Assembly: GCF_947568225.1 (NCBI RefSeq)
Contig: NZ_CANOOQ010000001.1
Span: 62,001 to 126,000 of the forward strand
DNA length: 64,000 nucleotides
Reading direction: 5' to 3'
Origin: Faecalispora anaeroviscerum
GTDB taxonomy: Bacteria > Bacillota > Clostridia > Oscillospirales > Acutalibacteraceae
Shown here piece by piece: positions 35,501 to 44,360 of the stretch; position 1 is the first letter of the stretch; each line of letters begins with the position of its first letter. The notes below the pieces were generated by a model, which made no database searches, had not been told where the DNA came from, and saw nothing but the letters and a program-made list of their open reading frames with translations. The translations under genes and the position numbers were made by a program.

Positions 35501-38500
35501 TTTGCGGAAGGCACGCAGGACGCTGTCATTCCCTATTACATCAGCGGCAGCTATTTCGGCGGCGGGGACGGCTCCAGCGAGGCGCAGGCTTACAAAATCT
35601 CCACCGCCGCGCAGCTTGCAAAGCTGGCGGAGCTGGTCAATGCAAGAGATATAAACTACTTCTACGGTAAATGTTACAAGCTCACCGCAGACATCGACCT
35701 CTCCGGTTACAATGCATCCAACACCGGCTTTAACGCCGGCAAAGGCTGGGTGCCGATTGGGATGAAAAATTACTATTTTCATGGCACGTTTGACGGTAAC
35801 GGACATACAATAACCGGACTTTATATCAATAATAACAACTTGAGTATAGCGGGGCTGTTCGGCTATATGGACGGCAGTACGGTGAAAAATCTTAGCGTTA
35901 CGGGTGCTGAGATTACTGGAAAAGACTTAGTCGGCGGCGTGGCAGGCCATATGGTTGATACAAGCGTAACCAATTGCTACGTCACCGGAACGGTTACCGG
36001 CAACAACTTTGTTGGCAGCATTTCTGGTAGTAATAGCAGGGGCAATATGAACAACTGCTATTCCACTGGCGCTGTCAATGGTAACTACTACGTTGGTGGT
36101 GTGGTGGGAAATAGCGATTGTGTAACCAACTGTTATTCTACCGGCGCTGTCAACGGTAACAGCATCGTTGGTGGTGTGGTGGGTTATATTGAAAGCGGTT
36201 GTATAACCAACTGCTATTCTACTGGCGCTGTCAGTGGTAACGGCATCGTTGGTGGTGTGGTGGGGAAAAACAGCGGAGGGGTAACTAGCTGCATCGCCCT
36301 GAATCCAAACGTCAGCGGCAGTATTAACATCGGATGCGTGGTTGGGCAAAATTTAAAAACTCTATCCGGTAACTATGCCTTTTCCGGGATTACGGGCGGC
36401 GGCAGTGATAAAACCGCAAGCGGCCTTGATGGTGCGGATATCACCGTTTCACAGATTAATACTGCCTCTTTCTGGATAGATGCGGGCATTTGGGGTACCT
36501 CCGGCTGGGATTCCGCCTTCTGGACAATACAGGACGGCAAGTTGCCCATTCTGAAAAATGTAGGTGGCGTACAGTCCGGCGACAGCGGCCTGTATCTGAC
36601 CATGCGGGATATCCAATATGCTGATATAGGTACTGGTGCCTCCTACACCTACACCGGCAGCCTGATTACTCCGGTCGTTAAATTTGATGGTGCGACGCTG
36701 GTGAAGGATGAGGATTATGAGGTATCTATCACCAGTATAGACGGCGAAGGCACCAGTGCAGGTACGCAGACAGGAATTGTCAGTCTGACAATCTCCGGCA
36801 AGGGTAACTTTAGCGGCACCGAATCTGTGACATATATAATTAACAAGGCCCCCGCGCCCACCCTCGTATGGCCTGTGGCAGCAAGCATTACCTTCGGCAA
36901 CACGCTGTCGGATTCCGCGCTGACAGGCGGCTCTGCCGCCTACGGCAGCTTCGCGTGGACAGACGGCGATACAGTTCCTCCTGTAGGGAACGGCAGCTAC
37001 AGCGTGACCTTTACACCCAACGCGGCTACCGCGGCGAATTATGAGGCCATCACGGAAACCAGCAAAACTGTGGAAATCACCGTGAATAAGGCTCCCGCAC
37101 CCGCCCTATCGTGGCCTGTGGCAGCAAGCATTACCTACGGCGATACGCTGTCGGATTCCGTGCTGACAGGCGGCTCCACCGCCTACGGCAGTTTCGAGTG
37201 GACAAACGGCGACACGGTTCCCACAGTAGAAAACAGCGGCTACGGCGTGACCTTTACGCCCAGCGCGGCTACCACTGCGAACTACGAGGCTATTACGGAA
37301 ACCATCAAAGCCGTGGAAATCACCGTGAACAAGGCCCCCGCGCCTAGCCTCGTTTGGCCTGCGTCAGCGGCTGTCACATACGGCGCTAAGCTGTCGGATT
37401 CTGCGCTGACAGGCGGTTCCACCGTCTACGGCAGCTTCGCGTGGACAAACGGCAACACTATCCCCACTGTAGAAAACAGCGGTTACAGCGTGACCTTTAC
37501 ACCCAACGCGGCTACCACGGAGAATTATGAGGCCATCACGGAAACTACCAAAACTATGGAAATCACCGTGAATAAGGCTCCCGCGCCTAACCTCGTTTGG
37601 CCTGCGGCAGCGACTGTCACGTACGGCGACACACTGTCGGATTCCGCGCTGACAGGCGGTTCCACCGCCTACGGTAGCTTCGCGTGGACAGATGGCAATA
37701 CGGTTCTCACCGTAGGGAACAGCGGCTACAGCGTGACCTTTACGCCCAGCGCGGCTACCGCGGCGAACTACGAGGCTATCACGGAAACCACCAGAGCCGT
37801 GCAAATCACCGTGAATAAGGCTCCCGCGCCTACGCTTTCACCGCAGACAATCAGCATTTACAGGGGAACGGCCAGCACCGGCAATACGATCGATCTGGCG
37901 GCGCTGTTGCCCGCTGACCGCGGCACGACCAGCTATAGCGTCACTAGCTCAAACACGCTGGTCCAACACGTTTCTGTAAACGCTTTCGGCCACATGAACT
38001 TTGATATCTTAAGCTCCGACAGCGTCACTACGGAGAATGTTACTGTCGAAGTGGAAATGCGGAATTATGAAGATGCTGTGCTTACCGTTACGGTAAGCTT
38101 CGTGAACAAAAAGGTTCCGGTAGTCACACCGTCCGTCAGCGGCTCTCTCAGCTATGGCCAGCCGCTTTCAACGCTGACCACCAATGCTACCGCCTTAGAG
38201 GACAATGGCTCGACCCCGGTTTCCGGCAGCATCGTATGGAATGACCCGAGCAGCAAACCGGCTGTAGGCGCTCCAGCCCAGAGCTGGACGTTTACGCCTA
38301 GCGACACAGGCGTTTATGAAATTGTGACTGGCACGGCGGCTATTACCGTAAACAAGGCGGCACCGCAGGGAACCCCGGCAATCACACAGATTTCCATACC
38401 GGGCAAAACCCTGTTCCATGCGGTTCTCACTGGCAGCTTTACAAACCCTTATGACGGTTCGCCGATTTCCGGCACCTTGAACTGGGATCTCCCCGATACG

Positions 38501-40273
38501 ACGGCTGTCACGCATGGTACAGCCTATAACTGGACGTTTACACCGGATGATACCACCAACTACAGTGTCAGGACCGGTTCCCTGACGCCTTATCTCGGCA
38601 GCACAGGCGGCGATTCTTCTTCCGGCGGAAGCTCCGACAGTGACTCACCCGTAACTCCCGTAACGAAAGCACCGGAAAAAAGACCCGACCAGCCGGTAAC
38701 GGCTTCTGTGTCTATAACAGCAGTAGGCACGAAAGATACAGTCGGCGCGGCCATCCCGGATAAGGTTATCACCGACGCCATCGCCAAAGCGCAGTCTGAG
38801 GCGAAAGCACAGGGCAAAACCGCGGACGGTATCTCCGTGGCACTGAACATCACCGCGCCACAGGGAACCTCTACGCTTTCCGCGACCCTTTCGCAAACCG
38901 CGCTGAAAGCTCTTGTTGACGCGAGCGTAACCAGCCTAGAAATCAACTGCCTACCCGTCAACGTGAGCTTTGATCAGAAGGCACTTCGTACAATCCAGTC
39001 GCAAAGCAGCGGCAATGTCACCATTACCGCTGCTACGAAAAAGGATATTTTGGGTAGCGCCAAAACCATGATCGGCACAAGGCCGGTCTACAACATCACG
39101 GTGAGCTACACCGCAAACGGCAGCGCCTTCACCATGACGAACCTCAGCGGCGGCACCGCGACGGTTTCCATCCCCTATACTCCGGCGCAGGGCGAATCGG
39201 CGGGTTATCTGTATGGGGTGTATGTGGACGGAAGCGGCAATGCCACCCGCATTGACGGTTCCTCCTATGACGCGAACAGCGGCTGTCTGATTTTCAACAC
39301 CGGTCACCTTTCCATTTACGGCGTGGGCTATACCGCGCCAAGCGCAAAATTCACGGACATCTCCGGCCATTGGGCCAAAGACGCCATCGACTATGTGGTA
39401 GGGAGGGGGCTGCTTTCAGGGACCTCAGACACCATCTTCTCCCCAGATATCGCCATGACGCGCGGGATGCTGGTGACAGCCCTGGGCAGACTGGCCGGTG
39501 TGGACGCCAAGCTCTATACCGCCAACAGCTTTACGGACGTGAAAGCGGGAAGCGCCTTCCAGCCTTACATTGAGTGGGCGTATCAGAAAGGGATTGTTCA
39601 GGGCATCGGAGGCGGCCAGTTCGCCCCCGACCGCGCCGTAACCCGCGAGGAAATCGCAGTGATTCTGCAAAATTACGCCAAGGCGACAGGTTACACCCTG
39701 CCAGTTACCCGTGTGGCCGTGACCTTTGCGGACAGCAGCAGCATCGGCAACGCCTACAAGGACGCGGTAACAGCCATGCAGCAGGCCGGTATCATGCTGG
39801 GTGAAAACAACAACAAATTTAGTCCCAAAGCGGGCGCCACCCGCGCGGAAGTTGCCGCCATGCTGACCCGGTATATCAAGCTGACCATCGACCCTGCAAC
39901 CGCGCAGGGCTGGGCTAAGAATGATTCCGGCCAGTGGATGTATTTCAAAGACGGCAAAGCCCTCATTGGTTGGCAGACCATCAACGGTAAGATTTATTGC
40001 TTTGACAGCAGCGGCGGCGCCTATGCCAACGGTTGGCGGCAAAACAGCCAAGGTGAGTGGTTTTACCTGACAGCGGATGGAAGCGCGGCACGCGACTGGA
40101 AAGACATCGGCGGTCACCGCTATTATTTCGGCGCCGACGCCGTGATGATAGCCGGTAAATGGCTGGAAATCGACGGCAAGTGGTATTACTTCTACGCTGA
40201 TGGGTTCCTTGCCCGAAGTACCACCATTGACGGCTACAAGGTGGATGAAAACGGGGCAAGAAAGGTCGAGTAA
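32576..40273 (+). CDS. Giant surface protein: GLUG, MBG-like, SLH and cell-wall-binding repeats
   Basis: 2565 residues, GGGAGG before ATG 32576. Signal peptide (1-30, ending SVMA); acidic linker; two Ig-like domains (about 150-300); three blocks of GLUG repeats (about 300-590, 660-925, 995-1265) with the recurring N.YATGTVTGS..VGGVVG pattern; an MBG-like domain (about 1340-1420); four nearly identical MBG-like repeats of about 82 residues (about 1424-1750, KAPAP.LVWP..ASITYGDTLS); two further Ig-like units; a Ser/Asp-rich linker; three SLH domains (about 2255-2440, GHWAKDAIDY and so on); and choline-type cell-wall-binding repeats (about 2442-2565, GWQTINGKIYCFD). It is a secreted, doubly wall-anchored adhesin; ligand unknown. 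Confidence 0.92.
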   Translation: MRGKKTLQKCMAMMLSFVMVVGLTPISVMAETGGLTVSESGEIISFAQLTPEITAQTVPLGTSESKLSLPETLMAEVRLSSAAEAEETPQEEQVQDSGEPQQAEETETDEQNTLSVTDSVYTSTTTDSALTLIDGDEPEQDEQQDTGETDVSEPVAMAVSVTWTASPEYNGDAADEYIFTPTLLEGFTLADGVSLPTITVTVEQAASYGEITAFDALADELRWQNTVSPILPETVSGTVAGEATDIPVTWEADHKYDADSPAKGLYVFTAKVSSGNTVADGVESPRITVYIPAVQQRLRLMAGAGTSDSALEITTAAQLAEIATLVNAGRLETFLFNDSEATVYLRLGNDIDLSDYGESWNDGEGWIPIGTKSHHFKGMFDGGGNTITGLYINNSSLYNNTGLFGYMDGSTVQDLGLVDVNITDDSNYIGGVAGFVYNGSITNCYAIGTITGFRCVGGIVGSFSSYSGSITYCYATGTVTGSETVGGVVGEFRNHLNGSSSITNCYASGEVIGGGSGYFGGVAGSVYNGSITNCYSTCTVSGNNDVSGVVGDLEMDSKMQDCVALNLSVSGRSFVGRVAYADYGTLSGNAAFSGMTVTENSAPKSIISDAGGIDGADMDAAAIKADGSLGGRFTEENGWTVENGKLPGIGKAAEIPDYIMGGSDPIFLGKGTPENPYQISTAAQLAKLAELVNAGDTNYNAKYYKLTADIDLSVYNASNTGFNGGKGWIPIGTNYNHAFVGSFDGNEKTITGLFINNSALYNVGLFGYVKNGTVQKLGVMGASITGDSNIGGVSGFVYNGSVTNCYATGTVTGSKTVGGVVGFVYGGSTVQYCYATGTVTGSETVGGVAGDVSMSSLQNCYSTGTVNGNLSVGGISGCAIASSSLTNCAALNPSVNCGSNVGRVVGLLNSGTLSGNCAFSGMTVNGSTVSSDDAASLNGADKDAAAIAGASFFQNLFGNDSAWIYADGKLPILAGFAEGTQDAVIPYYISGSYFGGGDGSSEAQAYKISTAAQLAKLAELVNARDINYFYGKCYKLTADIDLSGYNASNTGFNAGKGWVPIGMKNYYFHGTFDGNGHTITGLYINNNNLSIAGLFGYMDGSTVKNLSVTGAEITGKDLVGGVAGHMVDTSVTNCYVTGTVTGNNFVGSISGSNSRGNMNNCYSTGAVNGNYYVGGVVGNSDCVTNCYSTGAVNGNSIVGGVVGYIESGCITNCYSTGAVSGNGIVGGVVGKNSGGVTSCIALNPNVSGSINIGCVVGQNLKTLSGNYAFSGITGGGSDKTASGLDGADITVSQINTASFWIDAGIWGTSGWDSAFWTIQDGKLPILKNVGGVQSGDSGLYLTMRDIQYADIGTGASYTYTGSLITPVVKFDGATLVKDEDYEVSITSIDGEGTSAGTQTGIVSLTISGKGNFSGTESVTYIINKAPAPTLVWPVAASITFGNTLSDSALTGGSAAYGSFAWTDGDTVPPVGNGSYSVTFTPNAATAANYEAITETSKTVEITVNKAPAPALSWPVAASITYGDTLSDSVLTGGSTAYGSFEWTNGDTVPTVENSGYGVTFTPSAATTANYEAITETIKAVEITVNKAPAPSLVWPASAAVTYGAKLSDSALTGGSTVYGSFAWTNGNTIPTVENSGYSVTFTPNAATTENYEAITETTKTMEITVNKAPAPNLVWPAAATVTYGDTLSDSALTGGSTAYGSFAWTDGNTVLTVGNSGYSVTFTPSAATAANYEAITETTRAVQITVNKAPAPTLSPQTISIYRGTASTGNTIDLAALLPADRGTTSYSVTSSNTLVQHVSVNAFGHMNFDILSSDSVTTENVTVEVEMRNYEDAVLTVTVSFVNKKVPVVTPSVSGSLSYGQPLSTLTTNATALEDNGSTPVSGSIVWNDPSSKPAVGAPAQSWTFTPSDTGVYEIVTGTAAITVNKAAPQGTPAITQISIPGKTLFHAVLTGSFTNPYDGSPISGTLNWDLPDTTAVTHGTAYNWTFTPDDTTNYSVRTGSLTPYLGSTGGDSSSGGSSDSDSPVTPVTKAPEKRPDQPVTASVSITAVGTKDTVGAAIPDKVITDAIAKAQSEAKAQGKTADGISVALNITAPQGTSTLSATLSQTALKALVDASVTSLEINCLPVNVSFDQKALRTIQSQSSGNVTITAATKKDILGSAKTMIGTRPVYNITVSYTANGSAFTMTNLSGGTATVSIPYTPAQGESAGYLYGVYVDGSGNATRIDGSSYDANSGCLIFNTGHLSIYGVGYTAPSAKFTDISGHWAKDAIDYVVGRGLLSGTSDTIFSPDIAMTRGMLVTALGRLAGVDAKLYTANSFTDVKAGSAFQPYIEWAYQKGIVQGIGGGQFAPDRAVTREEIAVILQNYAKATGYTLPVTRVAVTFADSSSIGNAYKDAVTAMQQAGIMLGENNNKFSPKAGATRAEVAAMLTRYIKLTIDPATAQGWAKNDSGQWMYFKDGKALIGWQTINGKIYCFDSSGGAYANGWRQNSQGEWFYLTADGSAARDWKDIGGHRYYFGADAVMIAGKWLEIDGKWYYFYADGFLARSTTIDGYKVDENGARKVE

Positions 40274-40321
40274 AGCGTCGCACTATTCCAAAAGACGATG
40301 AGATTATAACAAAACATAATA

Positions 40322-40413
40322 AAGCCAAGGGCGAACCCGTCAAAAGATGGGGACGCAAAGCCGTAGGGTCTAAGGCGCTGAAAAGCGTTATGATAGCCTG
40401 GTTGCCAAAAGCT
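40322..40413 (+). ncRNA. Cyclic di-GMP-I (GEMM) riboswitch
   Basis: The plus strand carries the conserved core of class I c-di-GMP aptamers in order: AAGGGCGAACCC, an AAAA loop, GGGGACGCAAAGCC, TCTAA, a variable GCGCTGAAAAGCG stem, and ATGATAGCCTGGTTGCC. Consensus elements are GGGACGCAAAGCC and the GCCxGGTTxCC tail. It lies 49 bases after the stop of the giant surface protein and is followed by a terminator, but no plus-strand gene follows, so it appears orphaned. Confidence 0.85.
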
Positions 40414-40420
40414 ATGTAAA

Positions 40421-40453
40421 AGTCTGCCCTTTTTTTACAGGGGCAGGCTTTTT
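40421..40453 (+). terminator. Terminator following the c-di-GMP aptamer (expression platform)
   Basis: AGTCTGCCC (40421-40429) pairs with GGGCAGGCT (40441-40449) with one G-T pair, followed by a T-run. It begins within 10 bases of the aptamer end, the usual arrangement for transcription control by the riboswitch; it may also end the surface protein transcript. Confidence 0.8.
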
Positions 40454-40586
40454 GCACTCTCTGTGGCTTTTGTCATACGGCCCTCCACTAATGAGCAGAG
40501 GTGTAGTCTGTAGAGACCAACACATAAGAGATCCCCCAAAACTTTACGGGTTTGGAGGGTTAAGGAATCTAGGCATAGATAAAGCC

Positions 40587-40617
40587 CCGCCAAACTCACG
40601 TTTTTTTAATTTGGCGG
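40587..40617 (-). terminator. Hairpin after the ABC transporter operon
   Basis: CCGCCAAA (40587-40594) and TTTGGCGG (40610-40617) form a perfect 8-bp stem, 24 bases past the ATPase stop. The T-run on the minus strand is weak. Confidence 0.45.
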
Positions 40618-40640
40618 ATGGTGGTTATATCGGTGTAGGG

Positions 40641-41348
40641 TTATTCAGACAATGCTATGGCCTGTTCAATTACTCCGTCTTGGACTGTAATGACCCGGCT
40701 GCTGCTTTTGGCAGCTTCCGGCGAATGTGTTACCATGATGATTGTTTGTCCACTTTCCCGGTTAATGTTGCGTAACAGGTGCATGATTTCTGCCCCGGTT
40801 TTGCTGTCCAGATTTCCCGTTGGTTCGTCTGCAAACAGAATTTCAGGGCTTCCGATCAATGCGCGGGCAATTGCCACACGCTGCTGCTGTCCTCCTGACA
40901 ATTCGCGGGGAGTATGCCTACGCCTGTCAGATAAGCCCACCACTTCTAAGATGTGATTTAACTGTTTCTTGTAATCCCTCATTTTCTTGCCATCCAGAAG
41001 CAAGGGGAGCATAATGTTTTCTTCTACATTCAGGTTAGGAATAAGATTATAAAACTGAAATACAAAGCCTATATTTTGCCGCCGTATTCTGCTCATTTTT
41101 TCATCTTCCAAGTGGGATATATCTGTGCCGTTGAGATGAACGGAGCCGCCAGTCGGAGCGTCCAGACCCCCAAGAATATAAAGGAGCGTGCTTTTTCCGG
41201 AGCCGGACGGCCCCATGATGGATACAAATTCTCCCTGCACAACCTGCAAGGATACGTCTTTCAATACCTTTGTTGTGGTATTGCCAAGCCGAAAATCTTT
41301 CACAATATGTTTGCCTTCAACGGCAATATTACCGACTAATGGTTTCAT
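40641..41348 (-). CDS. ABC transporter ATP-binding protein (MacB/LolD-like)
   Basis: 235 residues from ATG 41348 (GGAGGTC upstream). Walker A GPSGSGKST near residue 50, signature LSGGQQQR near 140, Walker B LFADEPTGN near 165 and the H-loop MVTHSPEAA near 200 are intact. Sequence style (GGLDAPTGGSVHLNGTDISH) is that of ATPases paired with FtsX-like permeases, here the next gene upstream. Operon with a two-component system suggests export of, or defence against, a peptide or envelope-active compound. Confidence 0.93.
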   Translation of the reverse strand: MKPLVGNIAVEGKHIVKDFRLGNTTTKVLKDVSLQVVQGEFVSIMGPSGSGKSTLLYILGGLDAPTGGSVHLNGTDISHLEDEKMSRIRRQNIGFVFQFYNLIPNLNVEENIMLPLLLDGKKMRDYKKQLNHILEVVGLSDRRRHTPRELSGGQQQRVAIARALIGSPEILFADEPTGNLDSKTGAEIMHLLRNINRESGQTIIMVTHSPEAAKSSSRVITVQDGVIEQAIALSE

Positions 41349-41371
41349 TTGTAAGACCTCCAATCTCTCTA

Positions 41372-43852
41372 TTACTCAAATTTAATTTCTTCTACTAATT
41401 TCATCTGACGGCTTTTGAAAATCGGAACGACAGAGCCAAATAAAGTGACCAGTATTCCCATAGCCCCGGCCATGAGAAATGTCTTTGCACTAAGCTGCGG
41501 CACCATTGAGATTTTTGGGCCAGCCACAAGAAAAATCGTTTGTATTTCCATATAGGAAACGAAGATAGCGATTACCGCACCAATCAGGCCGGAGGAAAAC
41601 CCCTCAATCAACGTCATTCTCATATTCTGACGATTGCTCAATCCAACGGATTTATACATAGCGATTGCGCGGCGCTTTTGCATATAGTTAATCAGAAGAT
41701 TATTGATAACGCCCACCGTTGCCAGCAGCAAAATGAAGTAGGTCATGCTGTGCATAGGTTGTAAAAAAGCTCCCACAGTGGAAAGAGCGTCCGTGTTAAA
41801 TTCCTCCACCGTCCGGCTCCAATTTGAGGTATCTCCGAACAAGTCACGGATTTGTACCATGATTGCATCTGGGTCAGCGGCAGTATAGGCTAAAAATCCA
41901 TAGGTAGCCTTGCCAAAATCGGAAACCGCATAGGTCGAAGGAATGACCGCTTCCACATCCGTTGCCCTCGACTTGAAACTGCCGACTACAACATAAGAGT
42001 TAGCTGCGGCTCCATTTGACAAGGTGAGCGTATCACCTACGGAAAATCCCATCCGTTCCATACAGCTTTCGCTTAATATAATTGACCGTTTTGCGGCAAA
42101 TGCAGAAATAGCCTGTTCCTGCATACTGCTTTCTGTGTAGTGAAGTGCCAACATGGAGCTATACCATTCCAGATTGTCCGTTGCTTCAAGTCGTGAGAAA
42201 GTAATACCGTTCCCTTGCGCCTCATTCTCAAACACAAAAAGGGGCAGTACCTTTTCAATGCCGTCCATGTTTTCCACCTTCTCCACAAAGTCCGGCTCCA
42301 TTTGTCCGTCAGCAAAACCTTCTAACTCTGCACCGTTGAATACGTCGCTGATATAGGTGGTTACAAAATTCCCCACAACGCTGATTGCTATGACCGCGGA
42401 AATGCTGATAAAAAGCAGTGTAATGTTCTGTGCAATGCTTTTGTTGTCCCGCATGTTCCGGGCGGCAAGTCTACCTTCATTTTTAAAAATCAGGCCATAC
42501 AAGCGTTCCAGTCCCATAGAAATCAGGTTTGTCAAAATAGGAATGATAAGTATCGTTGCGGCAATCAGTCCCAACAAGGAAAAAGCACCCGCGAGATATA
42601 ACATATTTCCAGAAACAATCTTTGGCAGAAAAACAGAAACCAAAAACAGGACAATTCCGATCCCAACGATAAAGCGTCGGGGGATGCGTTTTTCCTCTAC
42701 AGTTCCAAGCACAACGTCCTTGATTGGCAGGCGGCTTGCCCGGCGTACCGGGAGCCATGCACTCAGCAGAGAAACGGCAATAGCCACAGTAAAGGGAATT
42801 ATGATACTGAACGGTGAAATAACAACGGGGATTTCAATTCCCTGCGACAGAGATTGCCCCATGCCCTGTAAAATCAATTTCAGCACAAACATTCCTACCG
42901 GAATACCTATCAGTCCCCCCAGACCGCCATATAGCAAGCTTTCCAAAAGAAGAATGCGGGTAACCGCTTTTTGGGTTGCTCCAATGCTGCGAAACGTCCC
43001 GATTACCGGCAGTCGGTCTAGCGTGATTACCTTGTAGCTACTGTAAATGATAAAGATGCTAATTGTCAGAGAGAAAAAGCTGATTAGGAAAAACGGCATA
43101 GACTTTTGCCTTGCGTCGGCTGTGATTTGTGCTTCGTTTACAATCTTGGACACCTGATATTTGCTGTCAGGAAGCGTCGCCGTCAGCTCGCTTATCAAAT
43201 CACCTGTAGAGACACCATCTGAGGGTTTTATTAGAATCTCGCTATATCCGTCCGTTTGTCCTAAAAGTTCAGTCAATGTAGAAAGAGGCAAAAGAGCCGT
43301 TGCGCCCCTTGTATGCCTCAAAAAGACAGTATCATAGGCGGCAATTTCCGCTACTTCAAAACTGACAGGGCTTCCATTGATTTGCAGGGTAATGGTATCA
43401 CCTTTTTCAATTCCATATTTTGAAGTAAACCGATCCGGCAGAATAATTTTGTTACCGGAGAAGTCAGTGATTTCTACACCATCTAACAAACGCGGCTTAT
43501 TGATTTGGTTAAGCTGCGAGAGGTCAGCAGCGATCAGGTCAACCGTTTCATAATAGCCATTTTCGTGATATAAGGAACTTTCCTCCAGCATACCCACACT
43601 TGCCCCAATAGAGGATAAATCGGGAATTGCACTTATATCAATTCCGTTCGTATCATCTGTGACGGTAACGGAAATCGTTGCGCTTCCCGCCATGTCCTGT
43701 GCCATTTTCCGCTGTGCGCTTTCATAGGACGCACCAATAGAAAAAGACACAAACAGCAATGTAGTAGATAGAAGTATCGACAGCATCATAACGACTGTTC
43801 TTGTTTTGCGTTCTTTTACATTCGTCAGAATGTACTTCAATATGATTTTCAA
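41372..43852 (-). CDS. FtsX-like ABC transporter permease
   Basis: 826 residues with two FtsX/MacB-type halves: an N-terminal helix (TRTVVMMLSILLSTTLLFVSF), a large extracellular domain, a first group of helices at about 260-460, a second extracellular domain, and final helices at about 690-815. No ATPase domain. It pairs with the ATPase 24 bases downstream. Such large two-domain permeases in clostridia act in peptide sensing/resistance or lipoprotein handling; the substrate is not evident. Confidence 0.9.
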   Translation of the reverse strand: MKIILKYILTNVKERKTRTVVMMLSILLSTTLLFVSFSIGASYESAQRKMAQDMAGSATISVTVTDDTNGIDISAIPDLSSIGASVGMLEESSLYHENGYYETVDLIAADLSQLNQINKPRLLDGVEITDFSGNKIILPDRFTSKYGIEKGDTITLQINGSPVSFEVAEIAAYDTVFLRHTRGATALLPLSTLTELLGQTDGYSEILIKPSDGVSTGDLISELTATLPDSKYQVSKIVNEAQITADARQKSMPFFLISFFSLTISIFIIYSSYKVITLDRLPVIGTFRSIGATQKAVTRILLLESLLYGGLGGLIGIPVGMFVLKLILQGMGQSLSQGIEIPVVISPFSIIIPFTVAIAVSLLSAWLPVRRASRLPIKDVVLGTVEEKRIPRRFIVGIGIVLFLVSVFLPKIVSGNMLYLAGAFSLLGLIAATILIIPILTNLISMGLERLYGLIFKNEGRLAARNMRDNKSIAQNITLLFISISAVIAISVVGNFVTTYISDVFNGAELEGFADGQMEPDFVEKVENMDGIEKVLPLFVFENEAQGNGITFSRLEATDNLEWYSSMLALHYTESSMQEQAISAFAAKRSIILSESCMERMGFSVGDTLTLSNGAAANSYVVVGSFKSRATDVEAVIPSTYAVSDFGKATYGFLAYTAADPDAIMVQIRDLFGDTSNWSRTVEEFNTDALSTVGAFLQPMHSMTYFILLLATVGVINNLLINYMQKRRAIAMYKSVGLSNRQNMRMTLIEGFSSGLIGAVIAIFVSYMEIQTIFLVAGPKISMVPQLSAKTFLMAGAMGILVTLFGSVVPIFKSRQMKLVEEIKFE

Positions 43853-43893
43853 TCAAACACCTACTTTCTGTTGGAGATAAACCATTTAGCCAC

Positions 43894-44263
43894 CTATTCC
43901 AATGCGTTTTCTATTGCTTTCAAAACGGTATCGCTGGTGGGGGCTGCCCCTGAAACAGCGTCAACGTCCAAAGATTGCCCGGAACTCATCAGCGGCAATT
44001 TGTCTGGCCTGCTCCATATTAGATGATTTATGTTCCAGAATTTCGATGCTGGTTATTTCATGGTCTTTTACATCTACCCTTACAACAGCCAACAAAATTT
44101 TGTTTTGGCATATTCCGATATACTCCCCGTCAGCCACCATATCCAAATCAACAGACCCAATCTCTAAGGTCTGCGGTCGTAGCAGGAATGCTACAGCCAC
44201 AAATGCAACAAGGAGCGTAATAGCCGTAGTAGCCACGAATGGCAGCATCTTTTTCAATTTCAT
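43894..44263 (-). pseudogene. FMN-binding-domain protein with a frameshift
   Basis: ATG 44263 (AGGAGGTG upstream) gives a membrane-anchored start (MKLKKMLPFVATTAITLL) and the first part of an FMN_bind domain, but the frame ends at 43961. In another frame the missing end follows (SLDVDAVSGAAPTSDTVLKA, stop at 43894), including the DAVSGA(T/A)xTS motif where FMN is attached through the Thr/Ser. A one-base indel near 43980-43995 explains this. The protein would be a small flavoprotein of the envelope, encoded between the kinase and permease genes. Confidence 0.75.
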
Positions 44264-44360
44264 TTTTTCACCTCCTGACATATAAAAAAGGTTGGCAGCT
44301 ATCATAATCAAATGATAAACCGTCAACCTTAATCTATTTTTCAGGCAACCTTAATTAACC

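Noticed and set aside
32576..40273. Regularly spaced repeats that could suggest a CRISPR array
   Set aside because: The repeats are in frame, about 82 codons long and translate to MBG-like or GLUG units; there are no short conserved repeats with unique spacers.
40452..40775. A 107-residue plus-strand protein controlled by the riboswitch
   Set aside because: The frame overlaps the terminator stem and runs antisense into the ABC ATPase gene; no ribosome site and no recognisable family.
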